Positions 51,093 to 59,778 of a stretch of DNA of 64,000 nucleotides are shown in pieces (the first letter of the stretch is position 1; each line of letters starts with the position of its first letter). Under the pieces are notes generated by a model. That model saw nothing but the letters and a program-made list of their open reading frames with translations. It was not told the origin of the DNA and made no database searches. The position numbers were made by a program, and so were the translations under genes. The DNA comes from Clostridia bacterium (GTDB lineage Bacteria; Bacillota; Clostridia; Oscillospirales; Butyricicoccaceae): the NCBI GenBank assembly GCA_017408985.1, contig JAFQTO010000070.1, positions 62,001 to 126,000 on the forward strand, written 5' to 3'.

Positions 51093-52722
51093 AACTACTC
51101 CTCTGTTTGTCGAATATTACAGTTACGGATGTTCCCGTGCCGTACTGCGAGTCAAGATGCACCTGCCCACCCAGATTTTCCACCAGACGCCTGACCTGAT
51201 AAAGCCCCGTGCCGCGGCCGGTCCCCTTGGTGGAATAGCCGTTTTCAAACACCTTGTCCATGTCTTCCGCACGGATGCCTACACCCGTATCGTTTGCGGT
51301 GATCAGAAGTGCGTTCGGCTTTGAATAAATACCGAAAATAAGCTCTTTCGGCTTTTCAAAACCGGCCGTCTCATTCATCGCATCAAAGGCATTGTCAATA
51401 AGGTTGCCGATAATAGTGACCAGCGTTTCGTTGGGCATGGGATAATCGTTCTTTGAAAACTCCGAACCCTCCCGCAAAATAAACTTTACGTTCAGTTCGG
51501 AGGCTCTCGCCGTTTTACCGATCAGCAGCGCGGCAACGGCAGGCTCTTTTACGGCGGACATAATCTTGCTTATGGTTTCTCTTTGTACAATGGTGATGTT
51601 CTCAATATACGAGGCAGCTTCATCATACATTTCCATCTGCAAAAGGCCCAATATTACGTGCAGCTTATTGGTAAAATCGTGATTGTTGGCACGCATGGAG
51701 TCCACAAGATACCGCGTACCCGCAAGATCCTCCATCAGCTTGATGTACTCCTCACGGTTATGGAGAATACCGACCGCTCCTACCGTCTCCCCGTCCTTGG
51801 TGATGGGAATACGGTCTATGAGAAGATTGCTGTTTCGAAGCCTTGCATCGTGTGCGCCAAACTCCTTTTCGCCCATCAAAAGGGTGGTTTCGAACACCCC
51901 GGGATCGCAAACGGCTTCCAGCGACCCGCCTACGATGTCCTGCTCGACGGAGGACACCTCGCACCCAAGCATTTTTACCGCAGAGCTGTTGATGAACTGT
52001 ACTCGGTTGTTCCCGTCGATGGCAATGACACCTTCGGCAAGGGACTCAAGAATATTATCCCTGATCCGGTACATCGCCGAGAAAACGTCGGGCTCGTAGC
52101 CGTGAAGCTTCTTTTTTATGTTTTCCGAAAGCTCTGCCGAAACAATGACCTCCATCAAAACAGCAGCCACGGTGATCAATGCAAATACCAACATAGTAGG
52201 CAGCATTTCTTTTTTTATGCTTTCACGAAGCATGACCGAAATAACAAAACCTGCGTAATTGCCGTTTTCGTCGTAGATAGCGGCATAAGCACGGCGCTGT
52301 TTTCCGGACGGGCCGCTACTGTCCTCGGTATAAAAATCGGTGTCATCAAAGCTCGGTATTGTGCCGTCGTACACCGTGCCGATCAGATCGTGGTTTGAGT
52401 GATACAGTCTTTTATTGTCGGCACTTATGATGGAAATAACGTCGATATCCCCCAGAGATTTTTGAAGTGAATCGAGATAATCGGTCAGATGCCCGCCGTT
52501 TGTTTCGCTTGTAATATCATCCATCATCGGCGAAGTTGCTATGGTTTGAGAAATATTCTGCAGGTTGCGGTCACGCTTTTGGGTCTCAAAATGAACGTTG
52601 ATAAGAACACCCGTGCCGCCAAGCACCACGGCAAGCAATATAATAAGTATCAGCTGGGTCATAAAAATCTTCCGTTGGATCTGATGCAGTGAATTGCTGA
52701 GCATCCGTTTTTTCCTTTTCAC
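51061..52722 (-). CDS. Sensor histidine kinase, CitA/DcuS family
   Basis: About 553 residues. An N-terminal membrane segment (QLILIILLAVVLGGTGVLI) is followed by a roughly 130-residue extracytoplasmic sensor domain with ISADNKRLYHSNHDLIG, typical of CitA/DcuS. Then come a second segment (MLVFALITVAAVLM), a cytoplasmic PAS (GVIAIDGNNRVQFINSSAVKML), the H-box NHDFTNKLHVILGLLQM, and the ATPase domain (LIDNAFDAM, DTGVGI, GTGRGTGLYQVRRL). The GTG at 52722 is preferred, with GGGGAGG 8 bases upstream; ATG at 52704 with AAAGGA is nearly as good. The ligand is probably a small carboxylate. Confidence 0.92.
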   Translation of the reverse strand: MKRKKRMLSNSLHQIQRKIFMTQLILIILLAVVLGGTGVLINVHFETQKRDRNLQNISQTIATSPMMDDITSETNGGHLTDYLDSLQKSLGDIDVISIISADNKRLYHSNHDLIGTVYDGTIPSFDDTDFYTEDSSGPSGKQRRAYAAIYDENGNYAGFVISVMLRESIKKEMLPTMLVFALITVAAVLMEVIVSAELSENIKKKLHGYEPDVFSAMYRIRDNILESLAEGVIAIDGNNRVQFINSSAVKMLGCEVSSVEQDIVGGSLEAVCDPGVFETTLLMGEKEFGAHDARLRNSNLLIDRIPITKDGETVGAVGILHNREEYIKLMEDLAGTRYLVDSMRANNHDFTNKLHVILGLLQMEMYDEAASYIENITIVQRETISKIMSAVKEPAVAALLIGKTARASELNVKFILREGSEFSKNDYPMPNETLVTIIGNLIDNAFDAMNETAGFEKPKELIFGIYSKPNALLITANDTGVGIRAEDMDKVFENGYSTKGTGRGTGLYQVRRLVENLGGQVHLDSQYGTGTSVTVIFDKQRSSYAASIQSFDR

Positions 52723-52762
52723 ATTCTCTGCCTCCCCGTATGCTTGTCTGTATCTTATCATA

Positions 52763-52797
52763 ATTTTACTTTATAAAACAGCTTTTGAAAGTAAAAT
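52763..52797. promoter_or_regulatory. Inverted repeat between the sensor kinase and the SemiSWEET-like gene
   Basis: ATTTTACTTT (52763-52772), 15 bases, AAAGTAAAAT (52788-52797): perfect 10-base arms in an A/T-rich gap. A dimeric site for the CitB-like regulator is plausible; the divergent promoter lies to the right. Confidence 0.55.
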
Positions 52798-52840
52798 AAA
52801 CGGGAAAACCCGCAAAAATATGTTGGTTATTTTGTTAAAA

Positions 52841-52869
52841 TTGATATGCATCAGTCCTTGTGATATGTT
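52841..52869 (+). promoter_or_regulatory. Promoter of the SemiSWEET-like/SGNH-like pair
   Basis: TTGATA (52841-52846), 17-base spacer, TATGTT (52864-52869), 34 bases before the ATG. Only fair match, consistent with an activator-dependent promoter. Confidence 0.5.
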
Positions 52870-52902
52870 GATAGCACCAAACATCACAAAGGAGATTTTA
52901 TT

Positions 52903-53187
52903 ATGGAGATCGCACCTGTCCTCGAAACCGTTATGCTCGTATGCTTTGGCTTTTCCTGGCCTATGAATCTGATCAAGGTATATAAATCAAGAACAGCAAA
53001 AAGCACAAGCCTGCCGTTCATTCTTCTTATTCTTACCGGATATGTAGCCGGAATTTCGGCCAAAATCGCACTCGGCAACATCAACTACGTTTTGGTGGCA
53101 TACCTGCTTAACCTTTCCATCGTTTCTCTCAACCTCATAATCTACTTCCGCAATGCATCACTCGATAAAAAAGCAAACAAGGCATAA
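52903..53187 (+). CDS. Small three-helix PQ-loop/SemiSWEET-like membrane protein
   Basis: 94 residues with three membrane segments (about 7-25, 38-56 and 63-82). VCFGFSWPMNLIKVYKSRTAKSTSLPFILLILTG has the PQ-loop layout of SemiSWEET sugar transporters, with Trp-Pro at the PQ position and the K-S--T-S-S-P pattern after it. Bacterial SemiSWEETs work as dimers. The substrate could be a sugar or a carboxylate. AAAGGAG precedes the ATG. It is the first of two genes divergent from the two-component system and is likely its target. Confidence 0.75.
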   Translation: MEIAPVLETVMLVCFGFSWPMNLIKVYKSRTAKSTSLPFILLILTGYVAGISAKIALGNINYVLVAYLLNLSIVSLNLIIYFRNASLDKKANKA

Positions 53188-53201
53188 GGAGATACACGAT
53201 C

Positions 53202-53789
53202 ATGTATGAAAACGAAATTACAAAGTTCAAATCCTTAAATCAGCTTGCAGCATCCGGCGGCATCGTCATTCTGGGCGGCAGCGAGGATGTCAGTATTCCT
53301 CTGGCAGAACTGAAGCAGGCATTTTCGGTAAGCGACAATATCTACAATCGCAGTATCGCGGGACTTAAGGCCGCCGATGCGGCAAACGTTTATTACGAGT
53401 GTATCGCGGAGCTTTGCCCCGACACGGTCATCCTGCACATCGGCGAAGCCGATCTGCCGGGCTTTTCGGGAAATGAGGCCGCTTTTGAAAAAGACTGCCG
53501 CGCCCTCATCAATGCCGTCAGATGCAAAAACAAGCACACACGTATCGTGATCGTATCATTGAAAAATCACGACAATCACTCTGTCACGGCCAAGCTCAAC
53601 AAGAGTCTTGAATACATTGCCGACTCGGAAAAATGCGAGTTTGAGGATATTTCGGTAAAGCGGGTCCAAAGCGCAAAAGAAAGCCGCGAGATAACAGCCT
53701 TCCTGTATGACATCGGTTTTTTGAGACCGCTGAACATCAAGCGTCCCGTCAATAATCTGGTAAGAACATTTTTCTGCTACGGCGCTTAA
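53202..53789 (+). CDS. SGNH-hydrolase-like protein of unknown function
   Basis: 195 residues, probably cytosolic. IVILGGSEDVSIPL, NRSIAGLKAADA and TVILHIGEADLPGFS follow the order of SGNH blocks I, II and III (GDS-, G-, and GxND-like) but the key residues are changed: the first block reads GGSED and the third IGEAD. The final Asp-His pair is not obvious. Either a divergent hydrolase or a fold relative without activity. A role beside a small transporter could be processing of its substrate. It ends at the terminator at 53808. Confidence 0.6.
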   Translation: MYENEITKFKSLNQLAASGGIVILGGSEDVSIPLAELKQAFSVSDNIYNRSIAGLKAADAANVYYECIAELCPDTVILHIGEADLPGFSGNEAAFEKDCRALINAVRCKNKHTRIVIVSLKNHDNHSVTAKLNKSLEYIADSEKCEFEDISVKRVQSAKESREITAFLYDIGFLRPLNIKRPVNNLVRTFFCYGA

Positions 53790-53807
53790 ATATATCAAAA
53801 TATCAAA

Positions 53808-53842
53808 AAAGCGAACCCGGCACTTCGATCCGGGTTCGCTTT
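53808..53842 (+). terminator. Bidirectional terminator between the SGNH-like and M20 genes
   Basis: AAAGCGAACCCGG, 9-base loop, CCGGGTTCGCTTT, followed by TCTCTGTTTT. It separates convergent genes. Confidence 0.85.
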
Positions 53843-53916
53843 CTCTGTTTTGGCAATTTACACTACGTCATATGCAGTCCTGCGGGAACCTGCCGTAATG
53901 CAGAGGTTTGGGTATA

Positions 53917-55086
53917 TTACTTGGCACCGAAGTTTTCGGGCAGCTCGATTATTGCCGCCGACAGCATCTTGGCGCGTTTTGTGATGGACTCCAGGTTGAC
54001 AAACTCCTCGGGAGAATGGGCTCTGCCGCCGGAGGGGCCTACGCTGCACACGCTGGGTGCGCCTGCCATAGTGGTGTAGGATGCATCCGAGCCGCTTGAC
54101 TTGAGCTTGGGCTCAAGGGGGCCGAAGCCGTATTTTTCGGAAACAAAGCTGATGTGGGCTGCAAGAGCATAGTTGTCCTCGGTGGCATCCATGGGCAGTC
54201 TCTCGCCTACGATATCAAAGGAGGACTCGGTACCCTCAATATAGGACTTGGCTATAATACCCTCCACATGGTCGCGGATGATCTGTCTCTGCTCAAGCTT
54301 CCAATAGCGGTTATACAGAGTGAACATAGCCTCACCGGGAACGGTATTGGGGGAGGTGCCGCCCTTGATCATACCGCAGTTATAGGTGATCTGAGCCTGA
54401 TCGGAGGGCGCCTCGATAGCCAGTATCTTGTGAGCGGCCTCCTTGATGGCGCTGATGCCCTGCGCGTATGCGGAGCCTGCGTGGGTTGCTCTGCCTTTGA
54501 TGTATACCTTGTAGCGGATAGAGCCTTTTCTGCCGACGGTGATGCTCTTGCCGTCGCCGCCCTCAAGGGTGATAGCGGCGGCACAGCCGCGGGCGTTGTT
54601 ACGGATAAAATCCTTGCCCTCCTCCAAAGAGAGGCCCTCGCTGAGCTCCTCGTCGGGGATCATAATGAATCTGACGGGACGGCTTATATAGCCGCAGTCC
54701 TTAAGCGCCGACATAATAAGCAGACCGATCACCAGACCGCCCTTCATATCCACCGTGCCGGGGCCGTACATTTTGCCGTCCTCTGTACGGCAGACGGGCT
54801 CTTTGAAGGTACCGCGGGGATGCACTGTATCAAGATGCCCGGTAAAGGCAACGGGCAGCATCGACGCCTGCTCGTTCATAGTGATAAGCAGACCGTTGCC
54901 GGCTTTTTCGAACTCTTTGACAAAAACGTTGAGGCCGCGGCTCTCGGCAAATTTTTTGATAAAATCGGCTAATGCCGATACGTCGTCCACGTCAGGGGTA
55001 TAGCTCTCAAGCTCCACCATTTCTTTGAGAAGCTGCACGTATTCGCTCTCGTGCTCTTCTATGTATCTGAATACTTTTTCTGTCAT
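53917..55086 (-). CDS. M20-family metallopeptidase
   Basis: 389 residues of the M20 (carboxypeptidase G2/dipeptidase) family. Zinc ligands and catalytic residues: FTGHLDTVHP, GPGTVDMKGG, PDEELSEG and a C-terminal GGRAHSPEEF with the last His. The dimerisation domain lies between about 195 and 310. There is no signal peptide. It is likely a cytosolic aminoacyl-peptide or amide hydrolase. Its promoter overlaps a palindrome and its neighbour upstream is a LysR regulator, which probably controls it. Confidence 0.92.
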   Translation of the reverse strand: MTEKVFRYIEEHESEYVQLLKEMVELESYTPDVDDVSALADFIKKFAESRGLNVFVKEFEKAGNGLLITMNEQASMLPVAFTGHLDTVHPRGTFKEPVCRTEDGKMYGPGTVDMKGGLVIGLLIMSALKDCGYISRPVRFIMIPDEELSEGLSLEEGKDFIRNNARGCAAAITLEGGDGKSITVGRKGSIRYKVYIKGRATHAGSAYAQGISAIKEAAHKILAIEAPSDQAQITYNCGMIKGGTSPNTVPGEAMFTLYNRYWKLEQRQIIRDHVEGIIAKSYIEGTESSFDIVGERLPMDATEDNYALAAHISFVSEKYGFGPLEPKLKSSGSDASYTTMAGAPSVCSVGPSGGRAHSPEEFVNLESITKRAKMLSAAIIELPENFGAK

Positions 55087-55163
55087 TTTGCTCGCCTCCG
55101 TGTTTCAGTATATATTTTTCTGCCGCGGTTTTCAAGCTCATAAAGGGCAGAATCTGTGTCCCG

Positions 55164-55192
55164 AATATAGTTTTGGGCTATATTAATATCAA
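55164..55192 (-). promoter_or_regulatory. Promoter of the M20 peptidase gene with overlapping palindrome
   Basis: Minus strand TTGATA (55192-55187), 17-base spacer, TATATT (55169-55164). The inverted repeat ATATAG-N7-CTATAT (55165-55183) covers the -10 and spacer; its shape suits LysR-type T-N11-A sites. Confidence 0.6.
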
Positions 55193-55270
55193 AATATGCT
55201 ATATCTTTTTGCATTTTTGCTATTTAATACCGGGTTTATTCAAGTTATAATAATAATGCAGCCGTATCGG

Positions 55271-56194
55271 TTATCCTTCCAGCACTTTTATATACGGGAT
55301 GTCGGCTGCGTATTCCCTGAAGCACTCAAGCAGCGATCTTTGGATATGCTCACGGCCGCAGCTCTTGCTGATAAGCAGAGAGCAGATACGCGGGGCGGGC
55401 GCAGGCGATATCCTGCGGTAGGTCAGCTTATTGCTGCTGTCCCCCGCCAGCATCACCGCAAGTCCCGCAGGCGCGATGCACCAGCATCTTCTGTCGGTCA
55501 GGTACTGATATGCAGACATAAGATTGCTGACCGTGAAGTAGGGGCGGCTGTTTTCGCCGAAATGTGTTTTGTGCCAACCGTCTGTACTGCCGTGCTTGCT
55601 GTAACAGACCTCAAAAGCTCTGTCCAGCATATCGGGGGTCACCGTTCCGTCAGGCAGCGGAGTGGAGGCAGGACACAGAATATACTGCTCCTCCTCGAAC
55701 AGCTGAACGGTGATCACATCCTCGTGGTATATGGGCTCACCGAACACGAAAGCCACGTCAAAGCTGTTTTTTTCTATCGCAGACGGGATCTCCCGACGCT
55801 CCACGCCCCGCAGCTGCAGTTCTATATCCGGATGTCTGCGCATAAGCCTGCAGACTATGTGGGACACAAGATACTGATGTCCGTTGGAGCTTGCCGCTAT
55901 GCACAGTGAGTTTTTGCGGCAGGAGCGTGCAAAGTTTTCGATCTCACGCTCAAGCAGCTGATGCTGCTGCATCCATCTGCGCGCTATGGGCAAGAAAGCT
56001 TTGCCCTCCTCGGTCAGCACGGCTGTGCGGCTGCCCTTTTCCCGTCGGATCAGTCTTACGCCCACGCAGCCTTCCAGCTGTCTTAAGTATTCCGACGCGG
56101 TAGGCTGGGAAAAATGCAGCTGTCTTGCCGCCGCCGACAAACTGCCGTACTCGGCAACAGCCAGAAATATCCCTATACTGTGTTCGCTTATCAC
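55271..56194 (-). CDS. LysR-family transcriptional regulator
   Basis: 307 residues. The N-terminal winged helix is EHSIGIFLAVAEYGSLSAAARQLHFSQPTASEYLRQLEGCVGVRLIRREKG. The rest forms the periplasmic-binding-protein-like effector domain. It uses GTG at 56194 with GAGGGGG 6 bases upstream. It is followed 184 bases later by the M20 gene on the same strand, which has a separate promoter and palindrome, so it probably regulates that gene. Its own promoter is a perfect consensus. Confidence 0.93.
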   Translation of the reverse strand: MISEHSIGIFLAVAEYGSLSAAARQLHFSQPTASEYLRQLEGCVGVRLIRREKGSRTAVLTEEGKAFLPIARRWMQQHQLLEREIENFARSCRKNSLCIAASSNGHQYLVSHIVCRLMRRHPDIELQLRGVERREIPSAIEKNSFDVAFVFGEPIYHEDVITVQLFEEEQYILCPASTPLPDGTVTPDMLDRAFEVCYSKHGSTDGWHKTHFGENSRPYFTVSNLMSAYQYLTDRRCWCIAPAGLAVMLAGDSSNKLTYRRISPAPAPRICSLLISKSCGREHIQRSLLECFREYAADIPYIKVLEG

Positions 56195-56229
56195 GGCTTT
56201 GCCCCCTCTCAGATATTCTTTTCACATTC

Positions 56230-56258
56230 ATTATAAAACCGCAACTTCGGTATGTCAA
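56230..56258 (-). promoter_or_regulatory. lysR promoter, perfect sigma-A consensus
   Basis: Minus strand TTGACA (56258-56253), 17-base spacer, TATAAT (56235-56230), 35 bases before the GTG start. Confidence 0.85.
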
Positions 56259-56302
56259 TCTGCCGTCAATAATACCATTCATCATCCAAGGAGGCTAACA
56301 TA

Positions 56303-57616
56303 ATGAAACTTCCCAAAACCACATTTACCTGCGCAGGCGATATGCTTGTTGCACGCCTGATCCCCACCACCTACAAAGGCTTCAGCCAGATCGCCGACTA
56401 CATTAAGCAGGGCGACGTGCGCTTCTGCAATCTTGAGACGGTACTGCACAACGGCGAAAACTACGGCAACCAGTTCAACGGCGGATCTTTCCACGGCTCC
56501 GACCCCAGAGTGCTGAATATCGCCAAAGATTTCGGATTCAACGCTCTGTCGTTTGCAAACAACCATACCTTTGACTTCGGCTACGGCGGTCTGCTGCGAA
56601 CCCTTGACGAGCTTGACAAAGCAGACTTTGTCCACACGGGCGTGGGCAGAAATTTAGACGAGGCCGCCGCCCCCGCATATATCGAGGCAAAGGACAGCCG
56701 CGTGGCGCTGATATCTTTTACCGCGTCATTCGTCAACGACGCCGCTCTGGCAGGCAGACAGTCCCGCCGTTTTCCCGGCAGGCCCGGCGTAAACGGTCTG
56801 CGTCTCAGTGAGCACGTTGAGGTGCCCGAGGAGCACTTCAAGTACCTCAAGGATATATCCGAAAACAGCGGCATCAACGCTTCCGTCGCCATCTCCCGCA
56901 AAGAAGGCTACACCCAGACCAAAGAGAGTGACACTCAGGTGATCCTCGGCTTCAACAAGATGAAGTTTATCAAGGGTGACAAGCTCAAGTACCACGCAAG
57001 CTGCAATCAGAACGATATCGCACGCCTGCAGAAGGCCATCACCGAGGCGCAGGCACAGTCGGACTATATAGTAGTCAGCATCCACGCGCATCAGACGGGC
57101 GGCGCTACCAAGGAGACCGTGCCCGAGTTTCTTTCCGAGTTTGCCCACACCGCGATAGATATGGGCGCTCACGCCGTTATCGGTCACGGCCCGCACCTCT
57201 TAAGACCCCTTGAGATATACAACGGCAGACCCATATTCTACTCTCTGGGCGATTTTATGCTCCACAACGAGAGCTTCGGTGCCGCGCCCGAGGACTTTTT
57301 TGAAAAATACAAGCTCACCTCCGACGATCCTCTGTGCGAGGTCTACCGCAAGCGCTCCCGCGGCTACACCTGCGGCCTGCTTACCGACCGCCGTATGCTT
57401 GAGGCGGTTATCCCCTGCTTTGAGTTTGACGACGGAGTGCTTACAAAACTTGAGCTGATGCCCATCGAGCTGGGATTTGACAAGCCCCGTTACCGCACGG
57501 GCGATCCCGTATTCTGCCCCGACAGAGGTATTATAGAGCGTTACGCCGAAATGAGCGCACCCTACGGCACCCGCCTCACCGTAACCGAAAACGGCTTCGG
57601 TGTTGTTGAGCTTTGA
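56303..57616 (+). CDS. CapA-family protein (PgsA-like metallophosphatase fold)
   Basis: 437 residues. TFTCAGDMLVARLI, VRFCNLETVL, SFANNHTFDFGYGGL, VVSIHAHQTGG and VIGHGPHLLRPLEIYNGRPIFYSLGDFM are the canonical CapA/poly-gamma-glutamate-synthesis-type order. There is no signal peptide or anchor here, unlike many capsule CapA proteins, so a cytosolic hydrolase of the same fold is more likely. AAGGAGG precedes the ATG. A 112-base gap with a palindrome separates it from the next gene. Confidence 0.87.
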   Translation: MKLPKTTFTCAGDMLVARLIPTTYKGFSQIADYIKQGDVRFCNLETVLHNGENYGNQFNGGSFHGSDPRVLNIAKDFGFNALSFANNHTFDFGYGGLLRTLDELDKADFVHTGVGRNLDEAAAPAYIEAKDSRVALISFTASFVNDAALAGRQSRRFPGRPGVNGLRLSEHVEVPEEHFKYLKDISENSGINASVAISRKEGYTQTKESDTQVILGFNKMKFIKGDKLKYHASCNQNDIARLQKAITEAQAQSDYIVVSIHAHQTGGATKETVPEFLSEFAHTAIDMGAHAVIGHGPHLLRPLEIYNGRPIFYSLGDFMLHNESFGAAPEDFFEKYKLTSDDPLCEVYRKRSRGYTCGLLTDRRMLEAVIPCFEFDDGVLTKLELMPIELGFDKPRYRTGDPVFCPDRGIIERYAEMSAPYGTRLTVTENGFGVVEL

Positions 57617-57651
57617 GCGGGCAGATATCCATAACGCCAAAAGTATCTGAG

Positions 57652-57685
57652 TATATATAATTTGATATTTTACAAATTATATATA
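57652..57685. promoter_or_regulatory. Large palindromic operator upstream of the aldolase gene
   Basis: TATATATAATTTG (57652-57664), 8 bases, CAAATTATATATA (57673-57685): perfect 13-base arms. The right arm overlaps the -35 and spacer of the promoter at 57670-57698, as for a repressor site. Confidence 0.65.
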
Positions 57686-57698
57686 TCGGGGGTAAAAT
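57670..57698 (+). promoter_or_regulatory. Promoter of the aldolase-FAD oxidoreductase pair
   Basis: TTACAA (57670-57675), 17-base spacer, TAAAAT (57693-57698), 31 bases before the aldolase ATG. Confidence 0.55.
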
Positions 57699-57728
57699 AA
57701 AAGAAAAACTTATTCTTTCGGAGGAATT

Positions 57729-58373
57729 ATGAGAGATTTTATTATCCAGAAAATACTTGAGCACAAGGCTATCGCAATAGTGCGCGGCGTGTACGGTGAG
57801 GACTGCCTCAATCTTGCAAAGGCTCTGTACGCGGGCGGCATCAGACTGCTTGAGGCTACCTTTGATCAGAAGAGCGAGAGTGAGCGCATAAAGACCGCCG
57901 AGACCATCAAGCTGCTCTGCCGTGAGCTGGGCGATCGCATGTACTTCGGCGCAGGCACGGTGACCACCACCGAGATGGTCAAGCTTGCTAAAAGTGCGGG
58001 TGCGACTTTTATCATCTCCCCCGACACCTGCGAAGAGGTCATAAAGTGCACCGTTGCCGAGGGTCTTGTTTCCATCCCCGGTGCGCTGACCCCCACCGAG
58101 ATAGCTCAGGCACACAGATACGGGGCAGACTTCGTCAAGGTGTTCCCTGCCAATGCTATGGGCCCTGCTTATATCAAGAACGTTGCCGCACCTCTCAGCC
58201 ACGTGCGTATGCTGGCTGTAGGCGGCGTTGACGGTTCTACCATCGGCGCATATCTGGGTGCAGGCGCGGTAGGCGCAGGCGTGGCAAGCTGTCTGTTCAA
58301 AAAAGAATGGATCAAAAACGGTCAATGGGATCTGATAACACAGGCATCCAAGGAGTTTACCGCTCTGCTGTGA
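57729..58373 (+). CDS. eda: KDPG/KHG aldolase-like protein
   Basis: 214 residues of the class I aldolase family that splits 2-keto-3-deoxy-6-phosphogluconate or 4-hydroxy-2-oxoglutarate. IAIVRGVYGEDC, LLEATFDQKS (Glu base), FGAGTVTTTEM, FIISPDTCEEV, IPGALTPTEIAQAH and DFVKVFPANAMGP with the Schiff-base Lys are all present. GGAGG precedes the ATG. It is cotranscribed with the FAD oxidoreductase 25 bases downstream. Together they may degrade a sugar acid or hydroxy-keto acid, under the palindrome upstream. Confidence 0.92.
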   Translation: MRDFIIQKILEHKAIAIVRGVYGEDCLNLAKALYAGGIRLLEATFDQKSESERIKTAETIKLLCRELGDRMYFGAGTVTTTEMVKLAKSAGATFIISPDTCEEVIKCTVAEGLVSIPGALTPTEIAQAHRYGADFVKVFPANAMGPAYIKNVAAPLSHVRMLAVGGVDGSTIGAYLGAGAVGAGVASCLFKKEWIKNGQWDLITQASKEFTALL

Positions 58374-58397
58374 TGCACGTTTAGAGGAGGCGGCACT

Positions 58398-59771
58398 ATG
58401 AACGAATACAGATACACCTATGATATTGCCGTAGTAGGCGGAGGGCCTGCGGGACTTGCCGCTGCCGTTACCGCCGCGCGCAAGGGCAAACGGGTGGTTA
58501 TAGTAGAGAAGAACGGCTATTTGGGCGGAAATCTGACCATCGGCATACCTCCGCTGGGTTTTCTTGACGATCGGGGCAGGCAATGCATAGCAGGCTTTGG
58601 CGAGGAGTTTATAGAAAGGCTCAAAGCCGAGGGTGCCTGCTACGGTCACCGCTACTGTCCCAAACACAATTCGGTGTCCAATCTTGATGCAGAGTACGTC
58701 AAGATAGCGGCGTTTGAGATGTGCCGGGAGGCAGGGGTGGATATCCTGCTGCATCTTGAGACCCTGTCGGTGGAGTGCGAAAGCGGCAGGATAAAGAGCG
58801 CACTTTTCTACGGCAAGTGCAACAAGGTCACGATTAGTGCCGATATATTCATCGACTGCACGGGCGACGGTGATCTGAGCTATCTTGCAGGCTGCAGTTA
58901 TGAAAAAGGCCGCGGTGACAAGGGTGAGCTTATGCCCCCTACCGTTATGTGCACCATAGAGGGCGTGGACGACAGCAAGCTGCTCGACTACGTGGAAAAA
59001 CATCCCGACGAAATGCGTCCTATGTGCGCCACCATCGACACGCCTGTCGGGTATGATGCGGCGTATTTCAAGGCCGACCCCAACTATATATTCGTGGGCA
59101 TGACCACCCTGTTCGACAAACTGAAAAAAGAAGGCAAAAACCCCGTTGCGAGGGGAAATATGATAGTCATAAACGGCGTTCACAAGGGGCAGATGTACGT
59201 CAACACCACCCGTCTGCTTCACGTTGACGCAACCGACGTGCTTGACCTGACCCGTGCCGAGATTGAGGGACACCTGCAGCTCAAAAAGCTGGTTGAGGTG
59301 TTCAGGGAGTACGTGCCTGGGTTTGAAAACTGCTACATATCCTCTATCGCACCCTCGCTGGGTGTTCGCGAGACCCGCAGGTTCAAGGGTGTACGGTGCG
59401 TGACCTATCAGGATGCCCTCTCTGCCGCCGTTCCCGACGATACCGTTTGTCTGTCGGGCTACAAGATAGATATCCACTACGACGGCACGGGCGGCACACT
59501 GTTCCAGCGGGTGGACAAGCCATTCGGCGTACCTTACGGCGCGCTGGTCAGCGCCGATATGCGCAATCTGCTGTTTGCGGGCCGAAATATCTCGGTGGAC
59601 GAGCACGTAATAGGCTCCACCAGAGTAATGTCCTGCTGTATGGCTATGGGTCAGGCGGCAGGTCTGGGTGCCTGCATGGCACTGGAAAACTCCTGTGCCC
59701 CCAAGGACGTGGATATTGCCGCCCTGAGGAGCGAACTGCTTAACCAAGGCGCGATACTAAGCATGGAATAA
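58398..59771 (+). CDS. FAD-dependent oxidoreductase (FAD_oxidored family)
   Basis: 457 residues. The FAD motif DIAVVGGGPAGLAAAVTAARKGKRVVIVEK opens the protein. DCTGDGDLSYLAGC and the late FAGRNISVDEHVIGSTRVMSCCMAMGQAAG motif are hallmarks of the FAD_oxidored family (PF12831), enzymes with poorly known substrates. The ATG at 58398 has GGAGGCGG upstream. It follows the aldolase by 25 bases and is likely part of the same catabolic route. A terminator follows its stop. Confidence 0.88.
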   Translation: MNEYRYTYDIAVVGGGPAGLAAAVTAARKGKRVVIVEKNGYLGGNLTIGIPPLGFLDDRGRQCIAGFGEEFIERLKAEGACYGHRYCPKHNSVSNLDAEYVKIAAFEMCREAGVDILLHLETLSVECESGRIKSALFYGKCNKVTISADIFIDCTGDGDLSYLAGCSYEKGRGDKGELMPPTVMCTIEGVDDSKLLDYVEKHPDEMRPMCATIDTPVGYDAAYFKADPNYIFVGMTTLFDKLKKEGKNPVARGNMIVINGVHKGQMYVNTTRLLHVDATDVLDLTRAEIEGHLQLKKLVEVFREYVPGFENCYISSIAPSLGVRETRRFKGVRCVTYQDALSAAVPDDTVCLSGYKIDIHYDGTGGTLFQRVDKPFGVPYGALVSADMRNLLFAGRNISVDEHVIGSTRVMSCCMAMGQAAGLGACMALENSCAPKDVDIAALRSELLNQGAILSME

Positions 59772-59778
59772 TATAGTA

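Noticed and set aside
57576-59747. A 723-codon minus-strand frame opposite the aldolase and FAD oxidoreductase genes
   Set aside because: Antisense to two convincing enzymes, and it crosses a promoter and palindrome.
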